Assembly (NCBI GenBank): GCA_900544175.1
Contig: UQUN01000001.1
Location: 124,001-188,000, forward strand
DNA: 64,000 nt
Direction of reading: 5' to 3'
DNA from: an uncultured Alistipes sp.
Lineage (GTDB): Bacteria; Bacteroidota; Bacteroidia; Bacteroidales; UBA932
Below the pieces are notes generated by a model. It was not told the DNA's origin. It searched no databases and was given only the letters and a program-made list of their open reading frames with translations. A program made the translations under genes and the position numbers. Shown one piece after another: positions 40,175 to 50,055 of this stretch (position 1 is its first letter; each line of letters opens with the position of its first letter).

Positions 40175-40861
40175 ATGAGAGAAAGATATGTGGTAATTCC
40201 TGCCGGAGGGAACGGCTCCAGAATGGGGGGTGAAGTACCGAAGCAGATGATGGAACTGCGTGGAGTACCTGTAATGCGCAGGGTCCTGGACGTTTTTCTT
40301 GGACTGCCCTCAGATGTCCATGTAGTGATATCCATCAATCCATCCGTGCGGGATATGTGGGCGGATTACTGCAGGGCGTCCGGTCTGATGATGCGATATG
40401 TGCTGGTCAATGGCGGCGTGACCCGTTTCCACTCGGTCAGGAAAGCTCTTGAGTATGTTCCGGACGGGGCTTTGGTGGCGGTCCATGATGCGGTGCGGCC
40501 TTTTGTCAGGGTGTCTGATGTGGAAGAAATGTTCCGGACCGCGGAAGAATGTCCGGCGGTGATACCGGTGGTGCCTGTACCTGACTCTGTGCGGAGGATA
40601 CAGGAGAACGGGGACTCATCCGCAGTGGACAGGCAGGGGCTGTATCTGGTACAGACGCCTCAGGTGTTCCAGTCAGAAGTGCTCAGGAAAGCTTACAGGA
40701 CTGCTTTCTCTCCGGATTTTACGGATGACGCTTCGGTGGTTGAGAGAAGTGGAGTGCCTTTGCGTTTCTACAAGGGGAACAGGCTCAATGTCAAGATTAC
40801 AACGCCTCAGGACATGGAGTTTGCCGGAATGGTCATAGACTCCGGCCTGTTCAGACAATAG
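40175..40861 (+). CDS. ispD: 2-C-methyl-D-erythritol 4-phosphate cytidylyltransferase
   Basis: IspD (228 residues) makes CDP-methylerythritol in the MEP isoprenoid pathway. The N-terminal CTP-binding loop VIPAGGNGSRMGGEVPKQ is intact. VHDAVRPFV and the terminal RLNVKITTPQDMEFA match the family. It stands alone on the plus strand and its last bases overlap the convergent STAS gene by 11 bases. Confidence 0.95.
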   Translation: MRERYVVIPAGGNGSRMGGEVPKQMMELRGVPVMRRVLDVFLGLPSDVHVVISINPSVRDMWADYCRASGLMMRYVLVNGGVTRFHSVRKALEYVPDGALVAVHDAVRPFVRVSDVEEMFRTAEECPAVIPVVPVPDSVRRIQENGDSSAVDRQGLYLVQTPQVFQSEVLRKAYRTAFSPDFTDDASVVERSGVPLRFYKGNRLNVKITTPQDMEFAGMVIDSGLFRQ

Positions 40862-41162
40862 TCATTATCCTTGAGAATCCGGTCATGTCGAAAATCTCTT
40901 TCACGTTAGGTCTCAAGTTCTTTATGATCAGGCGACCCTCCTTGATATTCATGTATTTCTGAAGTGTCAGGAACAATCTGAGTCCGGAACTGCTGATGTA
41001 CTCCAGGTCGGAGCAGTCCAGGATGATTTCGGAAAAGCTGTCCGTAAGCAGCGTTTCTATTTTTTCCTGAAGAAAATAGGCGTTGTTGGTGTCCATCCAA
41101 CCGGATATTTTGGCCAGTGTCCTGCCGTTTCCGTCATTTTTTATTGTAATGTCAATGTCCAT
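40851..41162 (-). CDS. STAS-domain anti-sigma factor antagonist-like protein
   Basis: The 103-residue protein is a single STAS domain of the SpoIIAA type: SEIILDCSDLEYISSSGLRLFLTL includes the serine usually phosphorylated by an anti-sigma kinase. VKEIFDMTGFSRIMTIV closes the domain. No anti-sigma kinase or phosphatase gene is in the window, so the partner is unknown. It lies 39 bases after prmC on the same strand. Confidence 0.88.
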   Translation of the reverse strand: MDIDITIKNDGNGRTLAKISGWMDTNNAYFLQEKIETLLTDSFSEIILDCSDLEYISSSGLRLFLTLQKYMNIKEGRLIIKNLRPNVKEIFDMTGFSRIMTIV

Positions 41163-41201
41163 AATTGTCCCTTTTTAACTGTGTCTGTGTCTTGCCGTCT
41201 G

Positions 41202-42110
41202 TCAGAACCACTTGGTCATGCTGACAAATCTCGGTTTCCCGTGAAAGTCCTGGATGACTTCCACATCGCTGAATCCACGGCTTTCGAACAGGCTTCGTAC
41301 CTGCTCTCCGAAAGCCTCATTTATTTCCATCCAGCATCTTCCGCCTGTCTTTACTGTAGCTTCGGCCCATATTGCCAGGGCCTTGTAGAACCTTAGGGGA
41401 TCGTTGTCCGGAACGAACAGGGCTTTCTCCGGTTCGTATTCCAGTACATTGGAAGCCATGAAATCTTTCTCGCTCTCGCATACGTACGGAGGGTTGGAGA
41501 CAAGCAGGTCCAGGTCTTCGATGTTCGGCATGTGGCTGTCTCCGGTATCTTCCGGTACGCCATTCAGGATATCGGCCTTGAAGAAGACAGGCGGGTCCGG
41601 CAGCGGTTGCCTGCGGGCCTCGTCCAGGAAAATCTCCTGTCTTCTGGCTGTCTCCAGTGCCTTTTCGTCTATGTCGCACGCAAATACCTCCGCTTTTGGA
41701 AACGCGGCGGCAAGTGTGTATGCTATGCATCCGGAACCTGTCCCGGCGTCAAGGATGCGTGGATTGTATGTACCGGCCTTTTTCAGGTCGCTTATTATGA
41801 GTCGGCACATCTGGTCTGTCTCCGGACGGGGTATCAGTACTGATTCCGATACGTGGAACGTATGTCCTGCGAACGTCTCCTCTCCGATCACGTATTGTAC
41901 TGGACGGTCAGCTGCCAGTTCGTCCAGGGCTGACTGCAGCCGTGTCAGGTCAGGTCTCGGGATGACGACATCGGGATCTACCGAGTATTCGTATTCGGAA
42001 AGCCCGAGAAAATGTGAGAGTATCCTGACAGAGAGAGCCTTGGCCTCTCCTGGCGAATATTTGCCGGCAAGATGTTCCGTGGCTTTTGTTACAAACTCCT
42101 TCCTTGTCAT
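41202..42110 (-). CDS. prmC: Peptide chain release factor N5-glutamine methyltransferase
   Basis: PrmC (302 residues) methylates the glutamine of the GGQ motif in release factors RF1 and RF2 using S-adenosylmethionine. The SAM-binding ILDAGTGSGCIAYTLA and catalytic LLVSNPPYVCESE motifs are clear; the N-terminal helical domain includes VIPRPETDQM. It follows ddl by seven bases. Confidence 0.94.
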   Translation of the reverse strand: MTRKEFVTKATEHLAGKYSPGEAKALSVRILSHFLGLSEYEYSVDPDVVIPRPDLTRLQSALDELAADRPVQYVIGEETFAGHTFHVSESVLIPRPETDQMCRLIISDLKKAGTYNPRILDAGTGSGCIAYTLAAAFPKAEVFACDIDEKALETARRQEIFLDEARRQPLPDPPVFFKADILNGVPEDTGDSHMPNIEDLDLLVSNPPYVCESEKDFMASNVLEYEPEKALFVPDNDPLRFYKALAIWAEATVKTGGRCWMEINEAFGEQVRSLFESRGFSDVEVIQDFHGKPRFVSMTKWF

Positions 42111-42117
42111 CGTAAGG

Positions 42118-43113
42118 TCAGTTCTCGTCTATTATCCTGGAGAGGAAGTCTTCCATGCTCATTCCGGCCTGGCGTACCATCTGAGGCACCAGACTGGCGG
42201 CAGTCATGCCTGGATTGGGATTTATCTCTATGAAATATGCCTTTCCGTCCGTTCCGAGCATGAAGTCCATGCGCACCAATCCACGGCAGCCTATCCTGTG
42301 GAATATCTTTATGGCCTCGCTCTGGATAAGTTCTTTTTCTGCATCTGTCACTGGGGCCGGGCAGATCTCCCTGCTGGCTCCAAGATACTTGGCCTCATAG
42401 TCGAAGAACTCGTTCCGGGGAATTATCTCAATCAGCGGCAAGGCGTGTATCCCGGTGCTGTCGGAGTATACTCCGCAGTCGATCTCCCGTCCTGTCACTG
42501 CTTTTTCTATGATGACAGTGCCGCTTTCCTTGAATGCTGTGCGCATGGCGGCATCCAGTTCCTCCACCTTCTTTACTTTTGAAACACCGAAACTCGACCC
42601 CCCTCCGGTAGGTTTTACAAAAACCGGCAGTCCGAGAGTCTTCACTACCGTAGCGGTGTCTAAAGTGTCGTCTTCCCGGAGCATGATGTCGGGAGCCATG
42701 CTGATCCCCGAGTCCCTGAGATATGTCTTGCAGGCATATTTGTCAAATGACAATGTGGTGCTCAGGGAAGAACATCCGGTATATGGCATTCCTATGAGCT
42801 CGAAGTAGGCCTGCAGCCTGCCGTTCTCTCCCGGATCTCCGTGTATGACGATGAAAGCCTTGTCACATCTGACACGTTCCCCGTTTACGGTAAATGAGAA
42901 GTCATCCTTGTTGACAGGATACGTGGCGGTGCTGCCGTCCGGCATCCTGTCAACGGCATGCCAGCCGTCCCTGGCTATCATGATCTCGAAAACTGTCTTT
43001 CCTGCGTTCCGCAGCCATCCTGCTACGGAGCGTCCGCTCTGTACGGATATCTCCCATTCGGAAGAGTAGCCTCCGTATACGACGGCTATAATCTGTGGTC
43101 TTGTCTTGTACAT
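42118..43113 (-). CDS. ddl: D-alanine-D-alanine ligase
   Basis: Ddl (331 residues) makes the D-Ala-D-Ala dipeptide of peptidoglycan precursors. The ATP-grasp features are clear: VVYGGYSSEWEIS at the start, FVKPTGGGSSFGVSKV, GREIDCGVY, and the terminal FIEINPNPGMTAASLVPQM. It lies five bases after the PBP1A stop, grouping two cell-wall genes in one operon. Confidence 0.95.
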   Translation of the reverse strand: MYKTRPQIIAVVYGGYSSEWEISVQSGRSVAGWLRNAGKTVFEIMIARDGWHAVDRMPDGSTATYPVNKDDFSFTVNGERVRCDKAFIVIHGDPGENGRLQAYFELIGMPYTGCSSLSTTLSFDKYACKTYLRDSGISMAPDIMLREDDTLDTATVVKTLGLPVFVKPTGGGSSFGVSKVKKVEELDAAMRTAFKESGTVIIEKAVTGREIDCGVYSDSTGIHALPLIEIIPRNEFFDYEAKYLGASREICPAPVTDAEKELIQSEAIKIFHRIGCRGLVRMDFMLGTDGKAYFIEINPNPGMTAASLVPQMVRQAGMSMEDFLSRIIDEN

Positions 43114-43118
43114 AAGCC

Positions 43119-45506
43119 TTACATATCGAAAAATGATCCTTCGTCATCATTGGCTCCGGAGTAGGTGTCGCTGTCGCTGCCGTCGCAGTCCGTGTTGAAA
43201 TGCACTCCTGGCGGAGCAATGAACTTGTCGGCCGGGGATACGCCCAGAGTTCCGTCTTCAAGCACTTTCTTCATGAAAAGCCCCCATACAGGCAGGGCCG
43301 TGTTGGCTCCCTGACCCTGAGACATCTTTTCGAAATGGACCTGCCTGTCTTCTGCTCCGACCCATACACCTGCGGTAAGGTGGGGAGTGTATCCTATGAA
43401 CCATCCGTCAGAATGATCGTTGGTGGTGCCGGTCTTGCCCGCTATGGGACCCTCAAGTCCGTATCTCCACCTTAGTCTGGCACCGGATCCTTCATTTACA
43501 ACACCTTCCATCAGATTGACCATGAGATAGGCAGTAGCCTCGCTTACCGCCTCCCTCTTTCTTGGGCTGAACGTGCTCAGCACATTGCCCTCGCTGTCCT
43601 CGATACGGGTGACGAACATGGGGTCTACATGAACTCCTCGGCTGGGATAGGTGTTGTATGCCCCGACCATTTCCAGAAGGGTGATGTCGGCAGGTCCGAG
43701 ACACAGGGACGGGTAGGGAGCCAGATATGACGTGATTCCGAGCTTGCGGCACATTTCCACCATTGCCTTCGGACCGAACTGTCTCATAAGGTAGGCTGAG
43801 ATATTGTTGCTGCTTCGTGTCAGTCCCCATTTGAGCGTGACGCTCTTTCCTATATATTCTATCCTGTCCTCGCTTTTAGGTGTCCAGGTAGTGTCTCCTA
43901 CGACAAATGTCTGGGGCACGTTGAGGACCTTGTCGCACGGATAGTATCCTTCCTGCATCGCCAGGGTGTAGAGGAACGGCTTGATCGTCGAGCCTACCTG
44001 CCTTTTCCCCTGTCTGGCATTGTCGTATTTGAAGTACCTGTATTCCGGGCCTCCTATATATGCCTTCACATGGCCGGTGGCGGGCTCCATTGCCACCAAT
44101 GACGCCCTCAGTATGGACTTGTAGTACCTGATGGAGTCATCGGGGGTCATGACGGTGTCGATGTATCCGTCCTTGTTCCAGGCAAATACTCTCATCTCCG
44201 TTTTCTCTTTGCTGAAGACGTTCATTATCTCTCTGTCCGATGCTCCGGCACTTTTCATGTTTCTGTACCTGTCGCTCCATTTGCGTGCCTGCTCCATGAC
44301 GGTATTGCGGAGTTCCTCAGGTATGTCCTTTGCGAACGGTCTGTGCGGGTTGTCCGCAAGGTCCTCGTTGAACGCAGGCTGAAGATCAGTGCTCAGGTGT
44401 GTGGCAACCGCTTCTTCCGCATATTTCTGCATGGTGGAGTTGATGGTAGTGTATATGGTCAGTCCGTCCTTGTCGAGACTGTACTCGGATCCGTCCGGCT
44501 TGAAGTTCTTGTGTGTCCATCCATAAAGAGGGTCGTTCTCCCAAAGGTCCAGGTCAGCCAGATAGTCCTCCTCAAAATAGTATGAGGAACGTTCCGGCAT
44601 GGATGCTGTCATGTACTTGCGCAGCATGTCCCTGAAGTATGGAGCTTTGCTGGTGTTGTGGTCCTGCTGTCTGTAGTCAAGGACAATGGGCAGTGCCTTC
44701 AGGGAATCCGCTTCGGATTCTGTGATGAATCCGTACTTGCACATCTGGCTCAGGACGTGATTTCTTCTTGCCAGCGACTTGTCGTAGTTGAGCACGGGAT
44801 TGAAGCGTGTCGGCTTGTTGACTGCTCCTACAAGGGTGGCGCTCTCCTGAATGTTCAGTTCATACGGCTCCTTATTGAAAAAGGTGTTGGCTGCGGCCTT
44901 TATGCCGTAGGCGTTGCTGCCGAAGAAGATGGCGTTCATGTACATTGCCATGATCTCGTCCTTGGTGTAGTTGCGCTCCAGTCTCACTGCCGTTATCCAT
45001 TCCTTGAACTTGCTGATGACAAGGCGGAATTTGGCTTCTCCAGGGAATTTCCCGGTGGCGGTGTCGCGGGGAAACAGCGTCTTCGCGAGCTGCTGGGTGA
45101 TCGTGCTTCCTCCTCCTCCGGATCTCTCGTTGCCCAGGATGATGGTCTTGACGCCTACCCGCGCCAGACTGCGGAAGTCTATGCCGCAATGGTTGTAGAA
45201 ACGCACGTCCTCGGTAGCTATTGCCGCAGATACTATGTAAGGGGAAAGTTCCTGATAGCTGACATGGGTCCTGTTCTCGATGTGGTACGTTCCTATGATG
45301 TCACCGTCCTCGGAAATAAGCTCCGTGGCCAGAAATGTCCTGGGATTCTCCAGTTCCTCGAACGACGGCAGCTCCGCGAACAGTCCGGTCCCTGCGACGA
45401 GCAGGACAAGTAATCCTATAGGAATGAAAATAATGCACCAGATGGCCGTTATAAGCCGTTTTCTTACTATCTCCTTTTTTGTTGTATGTTGTTTTCTTTT
45501 CCCCAT
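43119..45506 (-). CDS. Bifunctional penicillin-binding protein 1A
   Basis: The 795-residue class A PBP has a membrane anchor (LITAIWCIIFIPIGLLVLLVAG), a GT51 glycosyltransferase domain (EDVRFYNHCGIDFRSL, GGSTITQQLAKTLFP) and a transpeptidase domain with GSTIKPF (STIK near 507), TRSSNN (SxN) and GKTGTTNDHSDGWF (KTG near 690). It both polymerises and cross-links peptidoglycan. It diverges from topA; a near-consensus -7 box (TAACTTCG on the minus strand, 45527-45534) is 20 bases upstream. Confidence 0.94.
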   Translation of the reverse strand: MGKRKQHTTKKEIVRKRLITAIWCIIFIPIGLLVLLVAGTGLFAELPSFEELENPRTFLATELISEDGDIIGTYHIENRTHVSYQELSPYIVSAAIATEDVRFYNHCGIDFRSLARVGVKTIILGNERSGGGGSTITQQLAKTLFPRDTATGKFPGEAKFRLVISKFKEWITAVRLERNYTKDEIMAMYMNAIFFGSNAYGIKAAANTFFNKEPYELNIQESATLVGAVNKPTRFNPVLNYDKSLARRNHVLSQMCKYGFITESEADSLKALPIVLDYRQQDHNTSKAPYFRDMLRKYMTASMPERSSYYFEEDYLADLDLWENDPLYGWTHKNFKPDGSEYSLDKDGLTIYTTINSTMQKYAEEAVATHLSTDLQPAFNEDLADNPHRPFAKDIPEELRNTVMEQARKWSDRYRNMKSAGASDREIMNVFSKEKTEMRVFAWNKDGYIDTVMTPDDSIRYYKSILRASLVAMEPATGHVKAYIGGPEYRYFKYDNARQGKRQVGSTIKPFLYTLAMQEGYYPCDKVLNVPQTFVVGDTTWTPKSEDRIEYIGKSVTLKWGLTRSSNNISAYLMRQFGPKAMVEMCRKLGITSYLAPYPSLCLGPADITLLEMVGAYNTYPSRGVHVDPMFVTRIEDSEGNVLSTFSPRKREAVSEATAYLMVNLMEGVVNEGSGARLRWRYGLEGPIAGKTGTTNDHSDGWFIGYTPHLTAGVWVGAEDRQVHFEKMSQGQGANTALPVWGLFMKKVLEDGTLGVSPADKFIAPPGVHFNTDCDGSDSDTYSGANDDEGSFFDM

Positions 45507-45595
45507 TTCCGTAAAATAAATACGTGCGAAGTTAGAAAAAATTTGGTTTTTGTCTTACTTTATCCTTTACTTTGCACATTCATTCAATCTTCGGT

Positions 45596-47896
45596 ATGGA
45601 TAATTTAGTCATAGTGGAGTCGCCTGCGAAAGCGAAGACCATAGAGAAAATATTAGGAAAGGATTATACGGTACGTTCCAGTTTCGGCCATATAAGGGAT
45701 CTCGCGAAGAAGAATCTCGGCATAGATATCGAGCACGGTTTTACTCCTCGGTACGAAGTATCGCCCGACAAGAAAAAGGTGGTGTCGGAACTGAAGTCCG
45801 CATCCGAGAAGGCCTCGGTGGTGTGGCTGGCTTCCGATGAGGACCGCGAGGGGGAGGCCATAGCATGGCATCTTAAGGAGACACTTGGACTGGATCCTTC
45901 CAGGACCAGGAGGATTGTGTTCCATGAGATAACAAAGGACGCTATACTGACAGCCATAAAGGAGCCGAGGGATGTGGACATGAATCTGGTGATGGCGCAG
46001 CAGGCCAGAAGGGTTCTGGACAGGATAGTCGGCTTCGAACTGTCGCCGATACTGTGGAAGAAGATAAAACCGTCGCTTTCGGCCGGAAGGGTGCAGTCCG
46101 TGGCTCTCAGGCTTGTGGTGGAGAGGGAACGTGAGATCAATGAGTTCGAGTCCAAGGCATACTATCGTGTCGAGGGCGTGTTTGTCCCCGAGAAACTGAA
46201 AGGCGGCCGGAAGTCATCGAGCCGGATAACGGGTGTCCTGGACCGCAGGTTCGATACCAGGGAGGAGGCAGAGACATTTCTTGAGGGTTGTAAGGACTGC
46301 GTGTTCACGGTAGGTACGGTGGACCGTAAGGAAGTGTCAAGATGCCCGGCGCCTCCATTCACGACATCGTCCCTCCAGCAGGAGGCAGCCCGCAAGTGCG
46401 GTTTTTCCGTAAGCCAGACTATGTCCATTGCCCAGCACCTGTATGAATCCGGTTATATAACCTATATGCGTACGGACTCCACGACACTTTCGAAACTCGC
46501 TGTCGGAGCGGCCAAGTCGTGGATAACTGAAAACATCGGTGCGCAGTACCATAAGGCAAGGCAGTACAAGACGAAAGTCAAGGGGGCTCAGGAAGCCCAT
46601 GAGGCGATACGTCCCACCTATATCTCCAATACGTCTATTGAGGGTACGGCTGCCGAGAAGAAGCTGTACAGCCTTATCTGGAAGAGGACTGTGGCATCGC
46701 AGATGGCCGATGCCGTTCTGGAAAAGACAGATGTGACGATAGTCGGGGACAGGATAGACGGACATTTCGGTGTGACCGGCAGCAGTGTGCTTTTCGACGG
46801 TTTTCTGAAACTGTACATGGAGTCATCGGACGATGACAGCGCTTCTGACGATGAGGAGAGAATACTCCCACCCCTCGAATCCGGTGACGTAATGCTGCGG
46901 GATGTGCTGACGGCTACGGAAAAATATACGGCCCATCCGTCCAGATATTCCGAGGCTTCACTGGTGAGGAAGATGGAGGAACTTGGAATAGGACGTCCAT
47001 CCACGTATGCTCCGACGATATCCACGCTTCATCAGAGAGGATACATTGTCCGTCAGGACCGGAAAGGAGAGACGAGGACAATATCAGTGCTGACTTTGAA
47101 GGGCCGGGATATATCGCTGTCGGAAAAGAGTGAGGTGACGGGCTCGGAAAAAGGCCGTCTGTGTCCTCAGGATATAGGAATTATGGTCACGGACTTTCTG
47201 GAAAAGGCATTTCCTTCTATTCTGGACTACGGATTTACAGCCAGAGTTGAGGCGGACTTCGACAAGATAGCCGCCGGTAAGTTGGTCTGGAACAGTCTCG
47301 TGGCTGATTTTTACAAACCTTTTCACGACAAGGTTGTGGAGACTGTCAACGAGAGTGCTCCCGTGAAGTCGAGGAGGGTTCTCGGAGTGGACCCCGATAC
47401 AGGAAAGACGGTGATAGCGAGGATGGGACGTTACGGGTCCGTAGTGCAGATCGGCGAGGATGACGATCCGCAGAAACGTATCACTGGACTTGAGAAAGGA
47501 ATGCTCATAGAGTCAGTCTCGCTGGATGATGCACTCCGGCTCTTCAGACTGCCGCGCACTCTTGGAGAGTATGAGGGCAAGGAAGTGATATGCTCCAAGG
47601 GCAGGTTCGGCCCGTATGTAAAATATGACGGGAAGTTTGTATCGCTTAAGAAGGGGGCCGATCCGTATACGATTACGCTGGACAGTGCGGTGACCCTTAT
47701 CAAGGAACACGAGGCGCAGCAGAAGAACCGCGATATAAAGTCATTCCCGGAAGCTGACGTGGCGGTGCTCAACGGCCGTTTCGGCCCGTATATCCGTCAC
47801 AAGGGTGCCAATTACAAGATACCTGGAGGGACAGATCCTGCTCAGCTGAGCCTCGAGCAGTGCATGGAGATCATATCGAAGAAAAGCAAGAGTTAG
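45596..47896 (+). CDS. topA: DNA topoisomerase I
   Basis: TopA (766 residues from this start) relaxes negatively supercoiled DNA. The chosen ATG gives the standard MDNLVIVESPAKAKTIEKILG start; an upstream in-frame ATG would add eight non-conserved residues. The Toprim domain (WLASDEDREGEAIAWHL), the active-site tyrosine in YITYMRTDSTTLS (near 291) and GIGRPSTYAPTISTL are present. The C-terminus has no four-cysteine zinc fingers but two or three TopA C-terminal repeats (GRFGPYVKY, GRFGPYIRH), as in Bacteroidota. A TACTTTG promoter variant lies at 45568. Confidence 0.96.
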   Translation: MDNLVIVESPAKAKTIEKILGKDYTVRSSFGHIRDLAKKNLGIDIEHGFTPRYEVSPDKKKVVSELKSASEKASVVWLASDEDREGEAIAWHLKETLGLDPSRTRRIVFHEITKDAILTAIKEPRDVDMNLVMAQQARRVLDRIVGFELSPILWKKIKPSLSAGRVQSVALRLVVEREREINEFESKAYYRVEGVFVPEKLKGGRKSSSRITGVLDRRFDTREEAETFLEGCKDCVFTVGTVDRKEVSRCPAPPFTTSSLQQEAARKCGFSVSQTMSIAQHLYESGYITYMRTDSTTLSKLAVGAAKSWITENIGAQYHKARQYKTKVKGAQEAHEAIRPTYISNTSIEGTAAEKKLYSLIWKRTVASQMADAVLEKTDVTIVGDRIDGHFGVTGSSVLFDGFLKLYMESSDDDSASDDEERILPPLESGDVMLRDVLTATEKYTAHPSRYSEASLVRKMEELGIGRPSTYAPTISTLHQRGYIVRQDRKGETRTISVLTLKGRDISLSEKSEVTGSEKGRLCPQDIGIMVTDFLEKAFPSILDYGFTARVEADFDKIAAGKLVWNSLVADFYKPFHDKVVETVNESAPVKSRRVLGVDPDTGKTVIARMGRYGSVVQIGEDDDPQKRITGLEKGMLIESVSLDDALRLFRLPRTLGEYEGKEVICSKGRFGPYVKYDGKFVSLKKGADPYTITLDSAVTLIKEHEAQQKNRDIKSFPEADVAVLNGRFGPYIRHKGANYKIPGGTDPAQLSLEQCMEIISKKSKS

Positions 47897-47899
47897 AAT

Positions 47900-48382
47900 A
47901 TGAGTATGAAATATCACCTCGACAGGATAGACCAGAGGATTCTGTCGTACCTGGCCAAGAATGCCAGAATGCCGTTTCTGGAGATTGCCCGTGAGTGCGG
48001 AGTGTCTGGCGCAGCCATTCATCAGAGAGTCAAGAAGATGGAAAACATGGGCATTATCACCGGTTCCAGACTTCTGGTAAAGCCTGAGGCTCTCGGGCTC
48101 AATGTGTGCGCTTTCTGCGGAGTCTCCCTGTCAGAGACAAACAAGTACAATGAGGTCATCAATGCACTGAAGAGGATTCCGGAGGTGGTGGAATGCCATT
48201 TTGTTACGGGAAAGCACTCACTGCTTGTAAAGCTTTACTGTACGGACCACGAGCACCTTATGAGAATTCTGGTGCATACGATACAGAATATTCCGTATGT
48301 TGCCGGCACTGATACCATGATATCTCTCGATCAGCCTATAGAGAGGCAGATATGGGTCAATGACATGCCTGTCAAGGATTAG
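47900..48382 (+). CDS. Lrp/AsnC-family transcriptional regulator
   Basis: The 160-residue protein has the N-terminal Lrp helix-turn-helix (LDRIDQRILSYLAKNARMPFLEIARECGVSGAAIHQRVKKME) and the C-terminal RAM/AsnC ligand domain (VVECHFVTGKHSLLVKLYC). Family members sense amino acids and bind DNA as octamers. It starts three bases after topA, so it is co-transcribed with it. It overlaps the convergent serine hydrolase by four bases. Confidence 0.92.
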   Translation: MSMKYHLDRIDQRILSYLAKNARMPFLEIARECGVSGAAIHQRVKKMENMGIITGSRLLVKPEALGLNVCAFCGVSLSETNKYNEVINALKRIPEVVECHFVTGKHSLLVKLYCTDHEHLMRILVHTIQNIPYVAGTDTMISLDQPIERQIWVNDMPVKD

Positions 48383-50052
48383 TCATCCATTACCCACGGA
48401 CCGAAATCCTCGTTGTAATTGAAGTCAATCTCGAAGTCCACCGGTCCGGGCGCCCCGTCCTGGTAATTGTGGAAGAATATCGGGAATGTGTGTCCTTCAG
48501 ACCTGAACCAGAATTCATTACCTCTGTGGTGGTCCAGACGGTGAGTCCATTTTTCCGGCCCTATAGTCAGATAGAGCCGTCCGTTTCTCATGCTTACTTC
48601 CGCGTCTCCGAACGGGGACTCCTTAGTATATCTGCCTACAAGTCTGTTTAGGTCAGGTGTCTCGCTGCTGCGTTCTATAGTGCAGGGGAATGCCCTGCGG
48701 CCAGGTTTTTTCTTGTCTGCGAACCATTGTTCGAGTCCTTCGGTGCTCCAGTCCCTGAGAGAGTCTTCCGGCAGGTACAGGTCTATGATGCGGCGCATGA
48801 GTCCGAGTCTGGCATATTCCGAGACTTCGGAGTTGCACAGTATCGCTATACCGAGGTCGAGTTCCGGTACGAAGCCGCATACACCGGTGAATCCCCATGT
48901 CGTCCCGGTGTGGTATATGACCTTGTATTTGTCATTCTGCTCTATGTACCAGCAATAGCCGTATTCCTTTCTCATGGTCGAGTCCTGTCTTACGAGGACG
49001 GCTCCTGTGTGAAGGTACTGCATCTGCTCTACGGAAATGACGCGTACCGTGTCCGTGTATGGATAGAAATGGAATTCGTGCAGCATACGGCTGCTGTTTT
49101 CGGGAAAGAATTCCATGGATGCGGATATGTCGGATGGAAATGACGAGTGCCGCTGCTCCGGACTTACGGTCATGACGGCATTGCCGTTGTCGAGGTGGAA
49201 ACGTACCCATCTGGCCATGTCCTTGGCGGTGGAACTGATACTGCCTGCGGGCCCTATTATGTTCACCCAGTGCAGGGCCCGTTCCTCTCCGTGCAGCGGT
49301 GTCACGTATATGGAACCCTGGCTTCCGTTCCTGCCTTTTGAGTATCCGAAATAGTGTGCGGTTGAGGCTGCGGATCCTGCGGCCTCATATTCGTCTGCAG
49401 AGGGGACGGTAGAGGTCATGCCCAAAGGGTCCAGGATTCTTTCGCGGATGTTGTCTTCCCACGTTTTTCCTGTGACTTCCTCTATGATTCTGGCCGCTAT
49501 GATGAACGTAATGTTGTTGTATGCGAATTTCTCCCTGAACGGATATGCTGTGGGTATGTGGCGGAACATCCTGTATATGTCGTCCCTGCCGTAGCCTATG
49601 TTGGCTATGTAGGTGCCGGCCTGTGCCGCAAGTCCTGTGGTGTGTGTGAGCAGGTCGTGTACCTGCATGACATGTTCGGTGCTGTCGTCGTACCAGTCGA
49701 AGTCAGGCAGGATGCTCTTGACAGTATCGTCCCATGAGAGCAGGCCCTCGTCCACTATTGACGCGATTACTGCCGCTGTGAAAGCTTTTGTCATGGAACC
49801 TATGTGGAACAGCGTGGAGTCGGTGACCGGGTCGTCCTTTCCTGCTTCCTTGACCCCGAAGCCTTGTGATATGACTGTCCTGCCATTGTGTACCACTGCT
49901 AAGGACATGCCCGGTATTTTCCACTGGCGCAGCACCTGTTCCGCATATCGGGCTGTTTCCCCGGCAATATCCCTGTCCTGTGCCGCATGTATCGGCGTGT
50001 GTACGACGAACAGCAGGACAAGAAGTATGACGGTTGATAAATTTCTGTACAT
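48379..50052 (-). CDS. Exported serine hydrolase (class C beta-lactamase/D-Ala-carboxypeptidase-like)
   Basis: The 557-residue protein has a signal peptide (to PIHAA), a beta-lactamase-fold domain (about 30-400) with GSMTKAF (SxxK) and FAYNNITF (YxN), and a C-terminal beta domain (about 440-557) of the DUF3471-like type. Such proteins act on D-amino acid peptides, esters or beta-lactams; it is not a typical AmpC by length. It follows radA by three bases, probably in one operon. The substrate is unknown. Confidence 0.85.
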   Translation of the reverse strand: MYRNLSTVILLVLLFVVHTPIHAAQDRDIAGETARYAEQVLRQWKIPGMSLAVVHNGRTVISQGFGVKEAGKDDPVTDSTLFHIGSMTKAFTAAVIASIVDEGLLSWDDTVKSILPDFDWYDDSTEHVMQVHDLLTHTTGLAAQAGTYIANIGYGRDDIYRMFRHIPTAYPFREKFAYNNITFIIAARIIEEVTGKTWEDNIRERILDPLGMTSTVPSADEYEAAGSAASTAHYFGYSKGRNGSQGSIYVTPLHGEERALHWVNIIGPAGSISSTAKDMARWVRFHLDNGNAVMTVSPEQRHSSFPSDISASMEFFPENSSRMLHEFHFYPYTDTVRVISVEQMQYLHTGAVLVRQDSTMRKEYGYCWYIEQNDKYKVIYHTGTTWGFTGVCGFVPELDLGIAILCNSEVSEYARLGLMRRIIDLYLPEDSLRDWSTEGLEQWFADKKKPGRRAFPCTIERSSETPDLNRLVGRYTKESPFGDAEVSMRNGRLYLTIGPEKWTHRLDHHRGNEFWFRSEGHTFPIFFHNYQDGAPGPVDFEIDFNYNEDFGPWVMDD

Positions 50053-50055
50053 CTA

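Noticed and set aside
40851..40861. 11-base convergent overlap of ispD and the STAS gene as a regulatory feature
   Set aside because: Short tail-to-tail overlaps are common in compact genomes.
41404..42582. Plus-strand open frame (392 codons) opposite prmC and ddl
   Set aside because: It covers two conserved genes on the other strand and matches nothing; Ser/Arg-rich shadow.
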